This document shows positions 31,521 to 41,632 of a stretch of 64,000 nt of DNA, piece after piece. The notes under the pieces were generated by a model that was given only the letters and a program-made list of their open reading frames with translations, ran no database searches and was not told where the DNA came from. Location: positions 3,127,001 to 3,191,000 of the forward strand of contig NZ_AP023366.1 of the NCBI RefSeq assembly GCF_015097055.1, written 5' to 3'. Position 1 is the first letter of the stretch; the number at the start of each line of letters is the position of its first letter. The position numbers and the translations under genes are program-made. The DNA is from Effusibacillus dendaii (GTDB lineage: Bacteria; Bacillota; Bacilli; Tumebacillales; Effusibacillaceae).

Positions 31521-32330
31521 ATGGCAAGCCCGATCGATGAAATCTACCAGGTGAACGATCATGTGACATTCGGCGTAAAAATCGCCGGTCAAGGAGAACC
31601 GTTGGTGTTTCTGCATGGAGCGGGAGGTTTGACGTGGGACCCGTTTTTAGATGAATTATCAAATCATTATACGGTATATGCGCCGCACCTGCCGGGAACG
31701 GCGACGTCAACAGGACTTGAGAATATAACAAATCTTTGGGATCTGATTCTTTGTTACTATGATCTGTTTGATAAACTCGGCCTTGAATCGGCCAACGTAG
31801 TGGGTCATTCGCTGGGTGGAATGATTGCATCCGAACTGGCCGCAACTGATCAGAGCCGGGTGAGTCGATTAATCACGATTGCTCCGGCAGGATTGTTTAT
31901 GGCAGATCACCCTATCCCTGATATCTTCGCCATGCTTCCGGAGGAAATGGTACCGCTTGTGGTGGCTGATCCGAGCTCTCCTGCTGCCGAAATGCTGCGA
32001 TACGTTCCGGAAGATTTGGATGAAAGACTGGAGCTTATGATTCATCAAATTCAAAATATGCAGGCAGCTGCCAAATTTTTGTGGCCGATTCCTGACAAGG
32101 GTTTAAAGTCCCGAATCCACCGTATCAAGTCTCCTACTCTAATAATTTGGGGAAGAGAGGATCGTTTGATTCCGCTCGTTTATGCAGAAGAATTTCATAA
32201 CCGCATCCAAGGGTCGGAATTAAAAATCATCGACAACGCATCCCACCTGGTGACCCTCGAACAGACGGCTGAGGCGATATCCTGTATTCGGGATTTCCTT
32301 ACAACCCACCAGGCTTCGTATAACAAATAA
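31521..32330 (+). CDS. Alpha/beta-fold hydrolase
   Basis: A 269-aa hydrolase. The oxyanion region is VFLHGAGGLTWDPF, the nucleophile elbow is VVGHSLGGMIASELA (Ser near residue 99), the acid is in LIIWGREDRLIPL and the catalytic His in IIDNASHLVTLEQ. I start at ATG 31521 because GGGGGG sits before it; the frame extends further into the upstream gene. It pairs with the luciferase-type monooxygenase. Confidence 0.9.
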   Translation: MASPIDEIYQVNDHVTFGVKIAGQGEPLVFLHGAGGLTWDPFLDELSNHYTVYAPHLPGTATSTGLENITNLWDLILCYYDLFDKLGLESANVVGHSLGGMIASELAATDQSRVSRLITIAPAGLFMADHPIPDIFAMLPEEMVPLVVADPSSPAAEMLRYVPEDLDERLELMIHQIQNMQAAAKFLWPIPDKGLKSRIHRIKSPTLIIWGREDRLIPLVYAEEFHNRIQGSELKIIDNASHLVTLEQTAEAISCIRDFLTTHQASYNK

Positions 32331-32535
32331 GACCGATAGCAATCTAAACAAATTATTGATAAATTTCACGATCGAAAGGACACGCGAATGTTCCAATCTG
32401 CCTGTCCTTTTCTCATGTGCAACGAATAGAGAGTATTCGGGAAAGAAGATTAACAAATTTGTTGGTTTTTCCCGTATGATAGAGACATAAAAATGGAGAA
32501 GGTCTCCCAGCGTCAGAAATAAAGTAGGTGCCCTC

Positions 32536-33784
32536 ATGCAATTGCAAACCCGCTATATGCATATGCCCAGGGAAGCCGTTGAAGTAAAGAGCGTGTTGAT
32601 TCTCGGGATGTGTTTGCTGTATATGATATCGTTTTTTGTGCACATCCGCTTGTTTACTTTGCTTCTTTGTCTTCTGTCAGTAACCGTCTTTCTGCTCAGT
32701 TTGTCTGACGCCAAACCGGTGCCCCGCTTTTTTAGTATTTGTATGTTTGTCGTCGGAGTGCTCCTGAATTTCGTAAAAGGCAATGGGATCGTGGGAACGG
32801 TTAACGGAATTTTGACCAATTTACCGCTTTTGTGGTTGGTTCTGTTAGTGCCTTTAGTCTCGATTCCGTTGAAAATGGCCGGATACTTCTCGTCGATCCA
32901 TTTTTTTCTGAAATAATGGATTGCGGATGCGAGAAAAATGTTTGGCAGCATGTCGTTGTTTGTGTTCACTCTGGGGCCTATTTTAAATCTGGGATCGATT
33001 CGTGTCCTGCATGACATGATCAAAGATCTCAAATTAGCTCCGGTGCTGGTGGCGAAATCAAATTTGGCAGGTTTTTCGACCGTGATTTTATGGTCGCCCT
33101 ATTTTGCTTCTGTCGCCCTTGTCCTTTATTATCTCAATGTCCCGGTTTCCCATTATATTCCGCTGGGACTTACCCTGGCGGTTGTTCAATTGGTGATCGG
33201 TAACCTGTTGTTTGGCCTGTGGTTTCGGAAAAAAGGCATGCTGCAACGCGGGGTGCGCTCCCTCGAAGCCGAATATCAGGATACCGCGTTGCATCGAAAA
33301 AAGCTCCGCCATTTGGGCGGCTTTCTGGTGTTGTTGGTAGGGTTGATTTTTCTGTTGGAACATGTAACGAAATGGCCGATGATGTATCTGGTCAGTCTGA
33401 TTTCGATTTTCTATCCGGTCCTCTGGTTGACCGGGAAACAGGAGTGGAAGGAAGCGGCACCGCATTTTCAGGACTTCAAAATCTCGACGGTCCGTACGAT
33501 GAACAATGAAATTGTGCTTTTTATTAGCGCCGGTCTGTTCGGCAAAGCGATGGCAGGCACTACATTTGCCGCTGGCATCAAATCGTTCCTCAATCTGGTG
33601 GCAACTGCATCATTTGTGTATTTGATTGTTGCGGTGATAGCGATCATTCTGGTTTTAACGTTTGTTGGAGTTCATCAAATGTTTTGTCGAACATAACGCG
33701 ATTACGGTCGGACTTCGATGGCACGGGATTTATTTGCGTACTATGCTGATCGCCGGTTCTCTATTTGTTTATCTCATTCATTAG
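32536..33784 (+). pseudogene. Multi-pass membrane permease, two frameshifts
   Basis: The first part (about 126 codons from ATG 32536) has four hydrophobic helices and stops at about 32916. The second part resumes in another frame at about 32938 with FTLGPILNLGSIRVLHDM and continues through six more helices. A third frame, after a one-base slip in ATGTTTTGTCG near 33680, carries EHNAITVGLRWHG and ends at TAG 33784. The total would be about 410 aa. I do not recognise the family with certainty. Either the gene is broken or the sequence has two indels. Confidence 0.65.
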
Positions 33785-33799
33785 ATAAGGAGCAGGAAG

Positions 33800-34777
33800 A
33801 TGAAACCTAAAGTAGTCGCTTATAAAAAGATTCCAAAGGAAATTGAAGAGTTTATTGCAGAAACGTGTGAAATCACATTTTGCGGCAATTTGAACGATGA
33901 AAACCGAGCTGATTTTCTGGAAAAAATACAGGAGGCGGCAGGATTAATCGGAAGCGGTTTAAAAGTGGACAAGGAACTGTTGGATCAGATGCCCGCATTA
34001 AAAATCGTCAGCAACATGTCTGTCGGGTACGACAATCTGGATGTTCAGGAACTCACAAAGCGTCATATACTGGCAACCAATACGCCCGATGTTTTGAACG
34101 AGACAACGGCCGATACGATATTTGGCTTGCTTTTGGCAACGGCAAGAAGATTTCCGGAACTGCATAATTATGTAAAGGATGGGCGTTGGAAGGAAATCAT
34201 CGGCGAGGATTTGTTTGGAGTTGATGTTCATCACAAAGTGCTCGGCATTATTGGCATGGGGCGGATTGGTACCGTGATTGCCAAGCGTGCCCATTTGGGC
34301 TTCGGCATGGAAATTTTATATCATAACCGGAGCCGCCATCAGGAAGCGGAGCATCAATACGGGGCTACATATTGCAGTCTTGACGAGTTGCTGCAGAAAT
34401 CTGATTTCGTCTGTCTGATGACACCGCTTACTCCTCACACGGAGCATTTGATCGGGGAAAGAGAGTTTCGGTTGATGAAAAAAACGGCCATTTTCATTAA
34501 CGGGTCACGCGGGAAAACGGTTAACGAGCAGGACTTGGTACGTGCGCTGGAAAACCGGGAGATTCTGGCGGCCGGACTGGATGTTTTTCAAAAAGAACCA
34601 ATCGATCCGGATCACCCGCTTTTAAAGCTGGAGAATGTGGTGCTGCTTCCGCATGTCGGGTCGGCCACCTACGAGACCCGTTTCGCTATGGCGAAACTGG
34701 CCGCTGAAAATCTGGTCAAAGGACTGCAAGGCGAACATCCGCCGAGTCTGATTAATCCTGAGGTGTTGGGGAAATAG
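33800..34777 (+). CDS. D-2-hydroxyacid dehydrogenase (glyoxylate/hydroxypyruvate reductase type)
   Basis: A 325-aa NAD(P)-dependent dehydrogenase. The Rossmann motif is VLGIIGMGRIGTVIAKRA. Catalytic Arg lies in INGSRGKTVNEQDLV, Glu in LDVFQKEPI, and His in LLPHVGSATYETR. The N-terminal catalytic domain includes NMSVGYDNLDV, typical of glyoxylate reductases. It interconverts a 2-keto acid and its D-hydroxy acid. It follows the broken permease by 15 bases with AAGGAGCAGGAAG, so the pair may have formed an operon. Confidence 0.93.
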   Translation: MKPKVVAYKKIPKEIEEFIAETCEITFCGNLNDENRADFLEKIQEAAGLIGSGLKVDKELLDQMPALKIVSNMSVGYDNLDVQELTKRHILATNTPDVLNETTADTIFGLLLATARRFPELHNYVKDGRWKEIIGEDLFGVDVHHKVLGIIGMGRIGTVIAKRAHLGFGMEILYHNRSRHQEAEHQYGATYCSLDELLQKSDFVCLMTPLTPHTEHLIGEREFRLMKKTAIFINGSRGKTVNEQDLVRALENREILAAGLDVFQKEPIDPDHPLLKLENVVLLPHVGSATYETRFAMAKLAAENLVKGLQGEHPPSLINPEVLGK

Positions 34778-34796
34778 GGAGATCAAATGGTGTTTC

Positions 34797-34837
34797 ATTT
34801 CGCCGTGTTCCATAGTAGGGCACGGCGAAATTTTTTT
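34797..34837 (+). terminator. Terminator after the D-hydroxyacid dehydrogenase
   Basis: ATTTCGCCGTG pairs with CACGGCGAAAT, 11 bp, followed by TTTTTTT. A second inverted repeat, AAAATTTCACT/AGTGGAATTTT, lies about 4 bases further on. Confidence 0.88.
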
Positions 34838-34951
34838 CGTAAAATTTCACTCAGTGGAATTTTGCGTCGCTTACATTGACGCCTTACTTTTGCCATCCCT
34901 ATAATTACCGTAGATAGAATTTATAAAAAATTCAGAAAAGAGGTGTTTTTG

Positions 34952-36160
34952 ATGTCCATGCCGGGTTTAAGTACGGGAACGATTGCGGCTCGACTTAATC
35001 GGATGCCTATCACTCGATTGCACTTTCGAATGATTGTAGCATTGTCTTTGATTTTCTTGTTCGAACTTGGCGATTTGAACACGTTTAGTTACGCCACGCC
35101 AGGGTTAATCAAATACTGGAATCTGTCTGTAAGTTCGGTAGGTGTAATCGTGTCTGCATCGTTTTTCGGCATGTTTCTTGGGGCTTGGCTTGGTGGTTGG
35201 TTCTCAGACTTGGTAGGCCGCCGCAAGGCATTGATATGGTCCACTGCGTTTTATTCTATCATGTCACTTGTAAACGCTTTTACAACAGATACAACAGAAT
35301 TAGCCACTGTAAGATTTCTGACCGGAATTGGAATGCAGGCCATGTCTGTGACCGGACTCACCTACATCAGTGAAATGTTTCCCAAGGATGTTCGAGGGAG
35401 ATATTTACCGGAATCGCCCCGATGGTTGGAAATTAAAGGCCGCAGTCAGGAAGCTGAGAAAATACTCAATGATTTGGAAACCGAAGTGGAAACGTACCTG
35501 GGGCGCTCATTACCCGAAATGAGAGATTTCGAACCTGTCCAGCAATCTGCAAAGGTACCTGTAGCGGAACTGTTTAGTAAAGAATTGCGAAAACGGACGA
35601 TTGTTCTTTCACTCGCATGGATTTTCGTTATTTTAGGCTTTTATGGTTTCTCCGCCTGGGTTCCGACGCTGTTGGTACAACACGGATACTCTGTCGTAAA
35701 AAGCTTGAATTACTCGTTCATTATCAGTCTTGGCGCTGTCCCGGGAGCGCTTCTCGCCTGGCCGATTACCGATCGGTTCGGGCGCAAGCAAAGCTTATTT
35801 GTAATCATGTTTATCGTGGCCTTCTGTGTCATCATGTACGGATTGGCTTTCAATGAAACAACCGTCATCATATTCGGTTTCCTCACCGCTATGCTTCTTC
35901 AAACCCAGACCGCGCTGTTGTATTCCTACTCTCCAGAGATTTTCCCAACCAGAATACGTTCCGTAGGTACAGGATTTACCGGAGGACTGGGGCGACTGGG
36001 TAATGTGGCCGGCGGTTTATTGGTAGCCGCAATTTTCAATGCGTTTGGTTATGCGGCGGTATTCATCTATGTGGCGGCAGCATTTCTTATGGGTGGTTTT
36101 CTGATCGGTATATTTGGTGAACGAACGGCGAAGCGGGCACTCGAGACTATTTCAAAATGA
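34952..36160 (+). CDS. MFS transporter with internal deletion
   Basis: A 402-aa sugar-porter-like major facilitator. The N-terminal half has the DFGRRKA-like loop FSDLVGRRKALIWS and TGIGMQAMSVTGLTYISEMF. Directly after FPKDVRGRY the frame jumps to LPESPRWLEIKGR, which in the family comes about 50 residues later; TM5 and TM6 are therefore missing while the frame is kept. The C-terminal half is complete. The start is the ATG at 34952 behind AGAGGTG. With ten helices left it is probably inactive, unless the deletion is an assembly artefact. Confidence 0.8.
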   Translation: MSMPGLSTGTIAARLNRMPITRLHFRMIVALSLIFLFELGDLNTFSYATPGLIKYWNLSVSSVGVIVSASFFGMFLGAWLGGWFSDLVGRRKALIWSTAFYSIMSLVNAFTTDTTELATVRFLTGIGMQAMSVTGLTYISEMFPKDVRGRYLPESPRWLEIKGRSQEAEKILNDLETEVETYLGRSLPEMRDFEPVQQSAKVPVAELFSKELRKRTIVLSLAWIFVILGFYGFSAWVPTLLVQHGYSVVKSLNYSFIISLGAVPGALLAWPITDRFGRKQSLFVIMFIVAFCVIMYGLAFNETTVIIFGFLTAMLLQTQTALLYSYSPEIFPTRIRSVGTGFTGGLGRLGNVAGGLLVAAIFNAFGYAAVFIYVAAAFLMGGFLIGIFGERTAKRALETISK

Positions 36161-36181
36161 AACTAATTTATAGAGAGGAAG

Positions 36182-37258
36182 ATGTCAGTGGCTTGTGAGA
36201 CAATGCAGCTCGCGGAATATATCGTGGCAGGCAGCCGCGGGTTGTTAAATGATTCTGCTGTTTTGAACATGGCGCAGGAAGCGCTGCTGGATGGTGCATA
36301 CTCTCATGTCATCGAACTTGATGATATCGAGAGAACGGCATATTTGCATCCCGGAATAGCGCCGATCAGTGCAGCTTTAGCGGCTTATTCGATCAATCCC
36401 GCGGTCTCGGAAGAAGATTTTTTGCGGGCGATTGTGGTCGGATATGAAGTTGGGATTCGTGTCGGGCGTGCCGTTAATCCTTCACATTATCGTTTATGGC
36501 ATACGTCGGGGACGGCGGGTGCATTCGCAGCCGCAGCGGCCTCGGCGGTGATACTGGGGCTTACTGTTGAACAGACGGCATGGGCACTTGGAAACGCAGG
36601 CACTGAAGCCGCTGGCTTGTGGCAATTTAACCCCGACGGTGCACTGACCAAACCTTATCATATCGGAATGGCTGCGGTTCACGGACTTTTGGCGGCCATG
36701 GCGGCTCAAGAGGGTCTCACAGGGGCCCATCGGATTCTTGAAGGGGATCAGGGGTTTTTAGCGGCAATGTCAACTGATCCAAGGCCGGAAGCTTTGGTGG
36801 AAGGGCTTGGTGATGCTTCACCGGCGATTTGGGGAATATCCCGAAAAAGATGGGCATCCTGCCGATTTACGCATCCGCCGATTGACGCCGTACTGGAAGC
36901 TCGGAAAGAGGGGGCTGCTGAAACGTTTGAGCGTGCGGTTGTGGAAACATTTGACACGGCCATCCGGGTGGCGGGACACCGTGATCCCAAAACGCCCCAG
37001 GAAGCGAAGTTCAGCATTGCTTACTGCTGCGCATTGGCATGGATAAAAGGTGGTGCCGCAGTAGACGGATTCAATGCTGAACAAAACCGTTCCGATCCGT
37101 TTTTTGAAGAGGTGTTTTCTCGAATCGAGGTCATAGAGAACTCCAGATATTCAGCATTAATGCCTCAATTCATGCCGGCAAGCATAATCACTAATCCAAG
37201 GGCTGGAGGTTCCTGTCACCCAATGCCACATTTATACTGTTACCCATTACGGATTTAA
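36182..37258 (+). pseudogene. MmgE/PrpD-family protein, C-terminally damaged
   Basis: A 358-aa open frame matching the MmgE/PrpD fold (2-methylcitrate dehydratase-like): AYSHVIELDDIERTAYLHPG and PSHYRLWHTSGTAGAFAAA, then CRFTHPPIDAVLEA and QEAKFSIAYCCALA. The family is about 450 aa: the first 70-80 residues are missing, and the end (TNPRAGGSCHPMPHL) no longer matches, which suggests a frameshift near 37190. It starts near GAGAGGAAG. It follows the MFS gene by 21 bases and would have worked on an organic acid. It is probably a decayed gene. Confidence 0.65.
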
Positions 37259-37411
37259 GCTTGGGCGATAGCACCGAGTATTACAGCGCACCATTTACGT
37301 GTACTACTTGTACTCAATTGTACGGGAGATTACATTTTTATTTTCATTTTTATCGTAAAGTTATTTTAAAGACTATCGCTAAAAAGGTTTGGGAATTAAA
37401 GTCGGGGACAA

Positions 37412-37449
37412 GTGGATAGTGTCGAAGTCAAAATGTACATACTATCCAC
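37412..37449. promoter_or_regulatory. Inverted repeat upstream of the azoreductase
   Basis: GTGGATAGT (37412-37420) and ACTATCCAC (37441-37449) form a perfect 9-bp inverted repeat 20 bases apart, 45 bases before the start codon. It fits an operator for a quinone- or azo-responsive repressor of the MhqR/YodB kind, though the match is to geometry and not to a known consensus. Confidence 0.45.
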
Positions 37450-37493
37450 ATTCCAATACTAAACTTATGAACTCAGAAAGGAATGTACTTTTT

Positions 37494-38129
37494 ATGGCAA
37501 CTGTTCTCTACATTACAGCTCATCCTCATGACGAAACGCAATCTTACAGCATGGCGGTCGGGAAAGCTTTTATCGAATCGTACCGCGAAGCGAATCCGAA
37601 CGATGAAGTGATTTATTTGGATCTTTACAAACAAAATATCCCTTACATAGACACAGATGTATTCAGTGGCTGGGGAAAACTTCGTTCTGGCAGTGATTTT
37701 AACCAACTGTCCGACAGCGAAAAGGCAAAGGTCGGTCGCCTGGCTGAGTTGACAGATCAATTTGTTGCCGCAGACAAGTATGTGTTTGTAACTCCTATGT
37801 GGAACTTTTCTTTTCCGCCTGTGATGAAAGCCTATATCGATTCGCTTTGCACCGCAGGAAAAACGTTTAAATATACGGAACAAGGTGCTGTAGGCCTCTT
37901 GACGGACAAAAAAGCGTTGCACATCCAAGCGCGAGGCGGTATTTATTCAGAAGGTCCAGCAGCGGAAATGGAAATGGGACATCGGTACCTTGGAGTTATA
38001 ATGCAATTTTTTGGCATTCCTTCATTTGAAGGGCTGTTCATTGAAGGCCATAACCAATTCCCGGAGCGTGCCCAGGAAATTAAAGAAGAAGCGATAGCCC
38101 GCGCACGTCAACTGGCGAAAACCTTTTAA
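37494..38129 (+). CDS. azoR: FMN-dependent NADH-azoreductase
   Basis: A 211-aa flavodoxin-fold enzyme. [20 protein letters not shown] binds FMN phosphate, [20 protein letters not shown] is the family signature, and [11 protein letters not shown] is the second FMN loop. It reduces azo compounds and quinones with NADH. ATG 37494 follows AGAAAGGAATG. The divergent inverted repeat upstream may be its operator. It ends about 65 bases from the convergent cdaS. Confidence 0.92.
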   Translation: MATVLYITAHPHDETQSYSMAVGKAFIESYREANPNDEVIYLDLYKQNIPYIDTDVFSGWGKLRSGSDFNQLSDSEKAKVGRLAELTDQFVAADKYVFVTPMWNFSFPPVMKAYIDSLCTAGKTFKYTEQGAVGLLTDKKALHIQARGGIYSEGPAAEMEMGHRYLGVIMQFFGIPSFEGLFIEGHNQFPERAQEIKEEAIARARQLAKTF

Positions 38130-38195
38130 AAAGAAACCGAATTTGGAGATAAAAGAAGAGGGCGTGATTGCCCCCTTTTTTATCTCTGCAAGTTG

Positions 38196-38819
38196 CTATT
38201 CAACTGAATGGATCGGGTACAGTCTTCCATTTAAAGCGAAAGACGCTTTTCCGGTCTCTTCGGAAACAACCAGCACGAGGGCATCGCTCCGTTCCGTCAG
38301 ACCGATGGCAGCACGATGACGAGTTCCGAGTTTTTTCTCTCCAATTCTCGCATTTGAGAGAGGAAGAACGTTAGCTGCTGAAACGATCTGATTGGATTGA
38401 ATCAATACAGCTCCATCATGCAACGGGCTCCCTGTAAAAAAAATCGATTCCAACAAGGGGGATGTTAATGCTGCACCAATGGGCGTTCCCGGAGTAAGCA
38501 AATTGGCAAGTGAATCCTCCCGTTGTATCACGATTAAAGCACCTTGTCGCCGTTCCGAAAGGTTCTTTACAGTCACCGATAAGTCAATAAATTTATCCGT
38601 ATAGGGAGACAAATAACACATTAAGTAAAATGACGCGGCTTGAGATTCGACCCACGCGAAGCGTTCCTTAATTTGTTCAAAAGTACCAAGCAGACAGTAG
38701 TCTTCATTATCCATGGATTGTATGCTTTGGTTCATTTTTTGCACAATTTGTCTCAAATTTTCTTTCACCTGCAGTTTCATCGGAGAAAAGTCACAGTCTT
38801 GCTGCTCCATATGGTACAC
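38196..38819 (-). CDS. cdaS: Sporulation-type diadenylate cyclase CdaS
   Basis: A 207-aa diadenylate cyclase, the same length as B. subtilis CdaS. The catalytic DGA motif is in GSPLHDGAVLIQ, and the RHR motif in LGTRHRAAIGLTE. An N-terminal helical region (residues 1-60) replaces the membrane helices of CdaA and controls oligomerisation. It makes c-di-AMP from two ATP, in the forespore in Bacillus. Its upstream region (38820-38940) has no clear regulatory motif. Confidence 0.93.
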   Translation of the reverse strand: MYHMEQQDCDFSPMKLQVKENLRQIVQKMNQSIQSMDNEDYCLLGTFEQIKERFAWVESQAASFYLMCYLSPYTDKFIDLSVTVKNLSERRQGALIVIQREDSLANLLTPGTPIGAALTSPLLESIFFTGSPLHDGAVLIQSNQIVSAANVLPLSNARIGEKKLGTRHRAAIGLTERSDALVLVVSEETGKASFALNGRLYPIHSVE

Positions 38820-38942
38820 CTCATTTCGGTATCCCTTTGCTTTTTAATGTAGCCATACAAAGCGAACACCATTCTTCTACGTTCCCTGTTGTAAACCATA
38901 TCTAAAAAGGCGGCGATTTGTATCGCCACCCGGTTCGTCAGA

Positions 38943-40265
38943 TTAGCGGATATTGAACTCTTCAAGCAAAATTTTGTCTGTTTGGGGTGTCGTCAATCCC
39001 AAATGCCAACATCCCATCCCTGCCAGTCCAAATTCTTTGACCAGACGAAACTTGGCCAGGAGACTGCGGGGATCTTCAAACCATACCTCATGCAAAGCCC
39101 CTTGATCATCTATATAACGGAACCATGGTGAGGCCGCTGTTTCATCAAAATGGACTTCACTTTTATGTGAAATATACAATGAAATCGCTTGTAGAGTGGA
39201 GTACGCTGTGTCCGTTCTCTTATTTCTCGAAATCGTCCAGTCATACGCGTACTGTGGTATTCCAAGCATAAGTTTTGATTTTGGCACAACAGATACCGCA
39301 TAATTTACTGTGGACCTTACTCTGTTTATGGGGGCAATCGGACCGGAAAGACCGCCAAGCCAGTGCCAATCGTAAGTCATCAAAAACATCTTGTCCACGT
39401 ATTTCCCAAACGTTTTGTAATCATAACCAGCCGCATAGGATGGATTCTGATCTCCTTCTTTGGGAGGTACAGCGATAAGAACTTGCATTCCTGATGGATG
39501 AAGTTCCTGGGTTGCTTCTTTTATAAATTGATTTAGATGGTTACGGTCTTTCGGGTGAATCCGTTCAAAATCAATCACTACACCTTTGTAATCATGGTTG
39601 TGTAAAAGTGAATGGATATTGTTAATGAATCGTTTGCGCACCTTTGCACTGCTCATTAAATGATGAATAAGATCAGGATCAAATCCCTTTTCACTTAAGT
39701 TGGTAATGGTTGCATAGGGGGGTAAATTTTTTCCAGGGCAATTGTGTGCGCTTGATTTTCTAGAAGATTGCTTAAATTTCCTTGATAATCTGGGCGATAT
39801 CGAATAGAAACAAACTTGAAAGCGCATTTTTATAATTGTTTGGCATGAATTCATTGTTTGCTTTATCTTTTGGGACAAAATAGGTTCCGGTCCAAACGTC
39901 CATTTTCGGCAGACGAGGTATATTCAACTTTTGCCCAGGAACAAGAACGGCACTTTTTAAATCATTGTAACTCATTATCGATTCCTCTGTGGTTGCATGG
40001 CGTTTCCCGATTTCCAAAAGGCTTTCCCCGGGTTGAACAATATAAGTAGAACCGGGAAGCAAGAGAGCTTGTCCCACCACAAGGTGTGCATCTTTGTTAA
40101 CCCATTTAATTTGGCGATTTCCTCAAGTGGAAACTTATATTGCTTAGAAATCTTTTCTAAACTGTCTCCGTAACGAACAGCATGAATCACTTGGGCATGA
40201 GCAACCAGAGGAGAAATCAAAATCAGAATCATAGTTCCGAATATGGCGGTTAATTTCCTAATCAT
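38943..40265 (-). pseudogene. LysM-GH18 hydrolase, frameshifted paralogue
   Basis: The minus strand starts with a signal peptide and LysM (VIHAVRYGDSLEKISKQYKF), changes frame near 40090, carries a second LysM (YIVQPGESLLEIGKRHATTE) and VWTGTYFVPKD, and changes frame again near 39800 before the GH18 body (DYKGVVIDFERI, FLMTYDWHWLGG, GIPQYAYDW). The order and spacing match the intact gene at 22305-23666. Two shifts in the N-terminal half and the short, altered linker make it non-functional. Confidence 0.85.
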
Positions 40266-40316
40266 TGTGCATCCTCCTGTTTAACCCTGCAGGTAAGTGA
40301 ATTTGCTTCCGGCTAC

Positions 40317-40589
40317 CTACAGTTGATGGGTTTGTGCGATAACCTCGCCCAGATCTTTATGCAATTTTTCAATCTCATTACGATTTAACAGAATTGGAAG
40401 CATGCCAGAGGTTATCACCATAGAGTCTTCGCCGCTATTTTTCAGTTTAGTCAGCTGCTCATACATCTCGTGTAGTTGTTCTTCGTTCCAGACAGAATAT
40501 GTGGGAGTATTTCTGATCGTCTTTATGATGAATTCTTTTCTATCCGGACTTATTTCTCCGGAGAGAAAATCGCCATTATAAGATCCCAT
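40317..40589 (-). CDS. Small hypothetical protein
   Basis: A 90-aa protein. It starts at MGSYNGDFLSGEISPDRKEF behind AGAAGGGA and ends in a helical stretch (EIEKLHKDLGEVIAQTHQ). It is soluble, charged and without Cys or membrane helices. No family is recognised. It lies beside a LysM-GH18 pseudogene, both on the minus strand, so it may be sporulation-related. Confidence 0.6.
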   Translation of the reverse strand: MGSYNGDFLSGEISPDRKEFIIKTIRNTPTYSVWNEEQLHEMYEQLTKLKNSGEDSMVITSGMLPILLNRNEIEKLHKDLGEVIAQTHQL

Positions 40590-40734
40590 TGTAAAAATAT
40601 CCCTTCTATAACAAATTTTCTTCGGGAATATCTTCTCCTTACCCTATGGAAAAAATTCTTCAAAATAGCGGAGCTTATCCCTGTCCCTATAATGTTAAAA
40701 TAAGTTGCAGGATCGGAAAAAAGGAGATATCACT

Positions 40735-41592
40735 ATGAATCATAAATCCTTTACACAGCGCGGTATTGATCGGGTTTGGGATGTGGTAGCTAGACCTGGA
40801 GGAGGCCCCCATATCCGTGTCGGTCAGGTTTTGGAACCGGGACATTGGAAAGAATTTGATCCTTTCCTGTTTATGGCGGAAGACTGGTTTCAGCAAGGAA
40901 CTTTTGATTTTCATCCCCATCGGGGGATAGAGACGGTAACTTTTGTTATCGAAGGAAAGCTGAGGCACGAAGACAATCATGGGGGATACGGCGTATTGGA
41001 ACCGGGAGATGTGCAATGGATGACGGCAGGTCGAGGGATCATTCACTCAGAGGATCCCTTGCCGGGAGAAACGGTACATAGCTTGCAGCTTTGGGTCAAT
41101 CTTCCCCGTGATCAGAAAATGACGGAGCCCCGTTATCAGGACCTGCGATCAGCAGAAATGCCGGTACGTCATGAAGAAGGGGCGCTTGTCCGTGTCTTTT
41201 CCGGTTCGTCGGCAGATATTACAGCCAATACGCTCAATCATGTACCGGTCACTTATGTGGAGTTGGTTTTACAAGCGGGCGCAACCGTAACTCAAGACAT
41301 ACCTGGAAGCTATAATGGATTTATCTATGTGCTTGAGGGGAGCGGTTACTTCGGTGTACATCATACACGAGGAGAAGAAAGCCAGGTTCTATGGCTGGGG
41401 TCTGTTAACGGTGCAGAGGAGAGTGAAATCACTATCCGGGCAGAGAAACCGTTACGAGCCATACTTGCAGCAGGACGGCCTCTTGGTGAACCTGTAGTCG
41501 CATATGGTCCATTCGTGATGAATTCAGAAGAAGAAATCAGACAAGCTTTTCACGATTACCATGCAGGAAAATTCGGCCCCGAAAGAAATTAA
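40735..41592 (+). CDS. Pirin-family bicupin protein
   Basis: A 285-aa pirin. The iron ligands are in FDFHPHRGIETVTFVIEG and VQWMTAGRGIIHSE with another Glu in the same loop. LQLWVNLP and the C-terminal cupin (ITANTLNHVPVTYVELVL) follow. Bacterial pirins include quercetin dioxygenases and metabolic regulators. ATG 40735 follows AAAGGAGAT. It stands alone between two minus-strand genes. Confidence 0.92.
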   Translation: MNHKSFTQRGIDRVWDVVARPGGGPHIRVGQVLEPGHWKEFDPFLFMAEDWFQQGTFDFHPHRGIETVTFVIEGKLRHEDNHGGYGVLEPGDVQWMTAGRGIIHSEDPLPGETVHSLQLWVNLPRDQKMTEPRYQDLRSAEMPVRHEEGALVRVFSGSSADITANTLNHVPVTYVELVLQAGATVTQDIPGSYNGFIYVLEGSGYFGVHHTRGEESQVLWLGSVNGAEESEITIRAEKPLRAILAAGRPLGEPVVAYGPFVMNSEEEIRQAFHDYHAGKFGPERN

Positions 41593-41632
41593 GGGTTAGA
41601 AAAGAGAAGGGGGAGTCGATAAATTCGACTCC

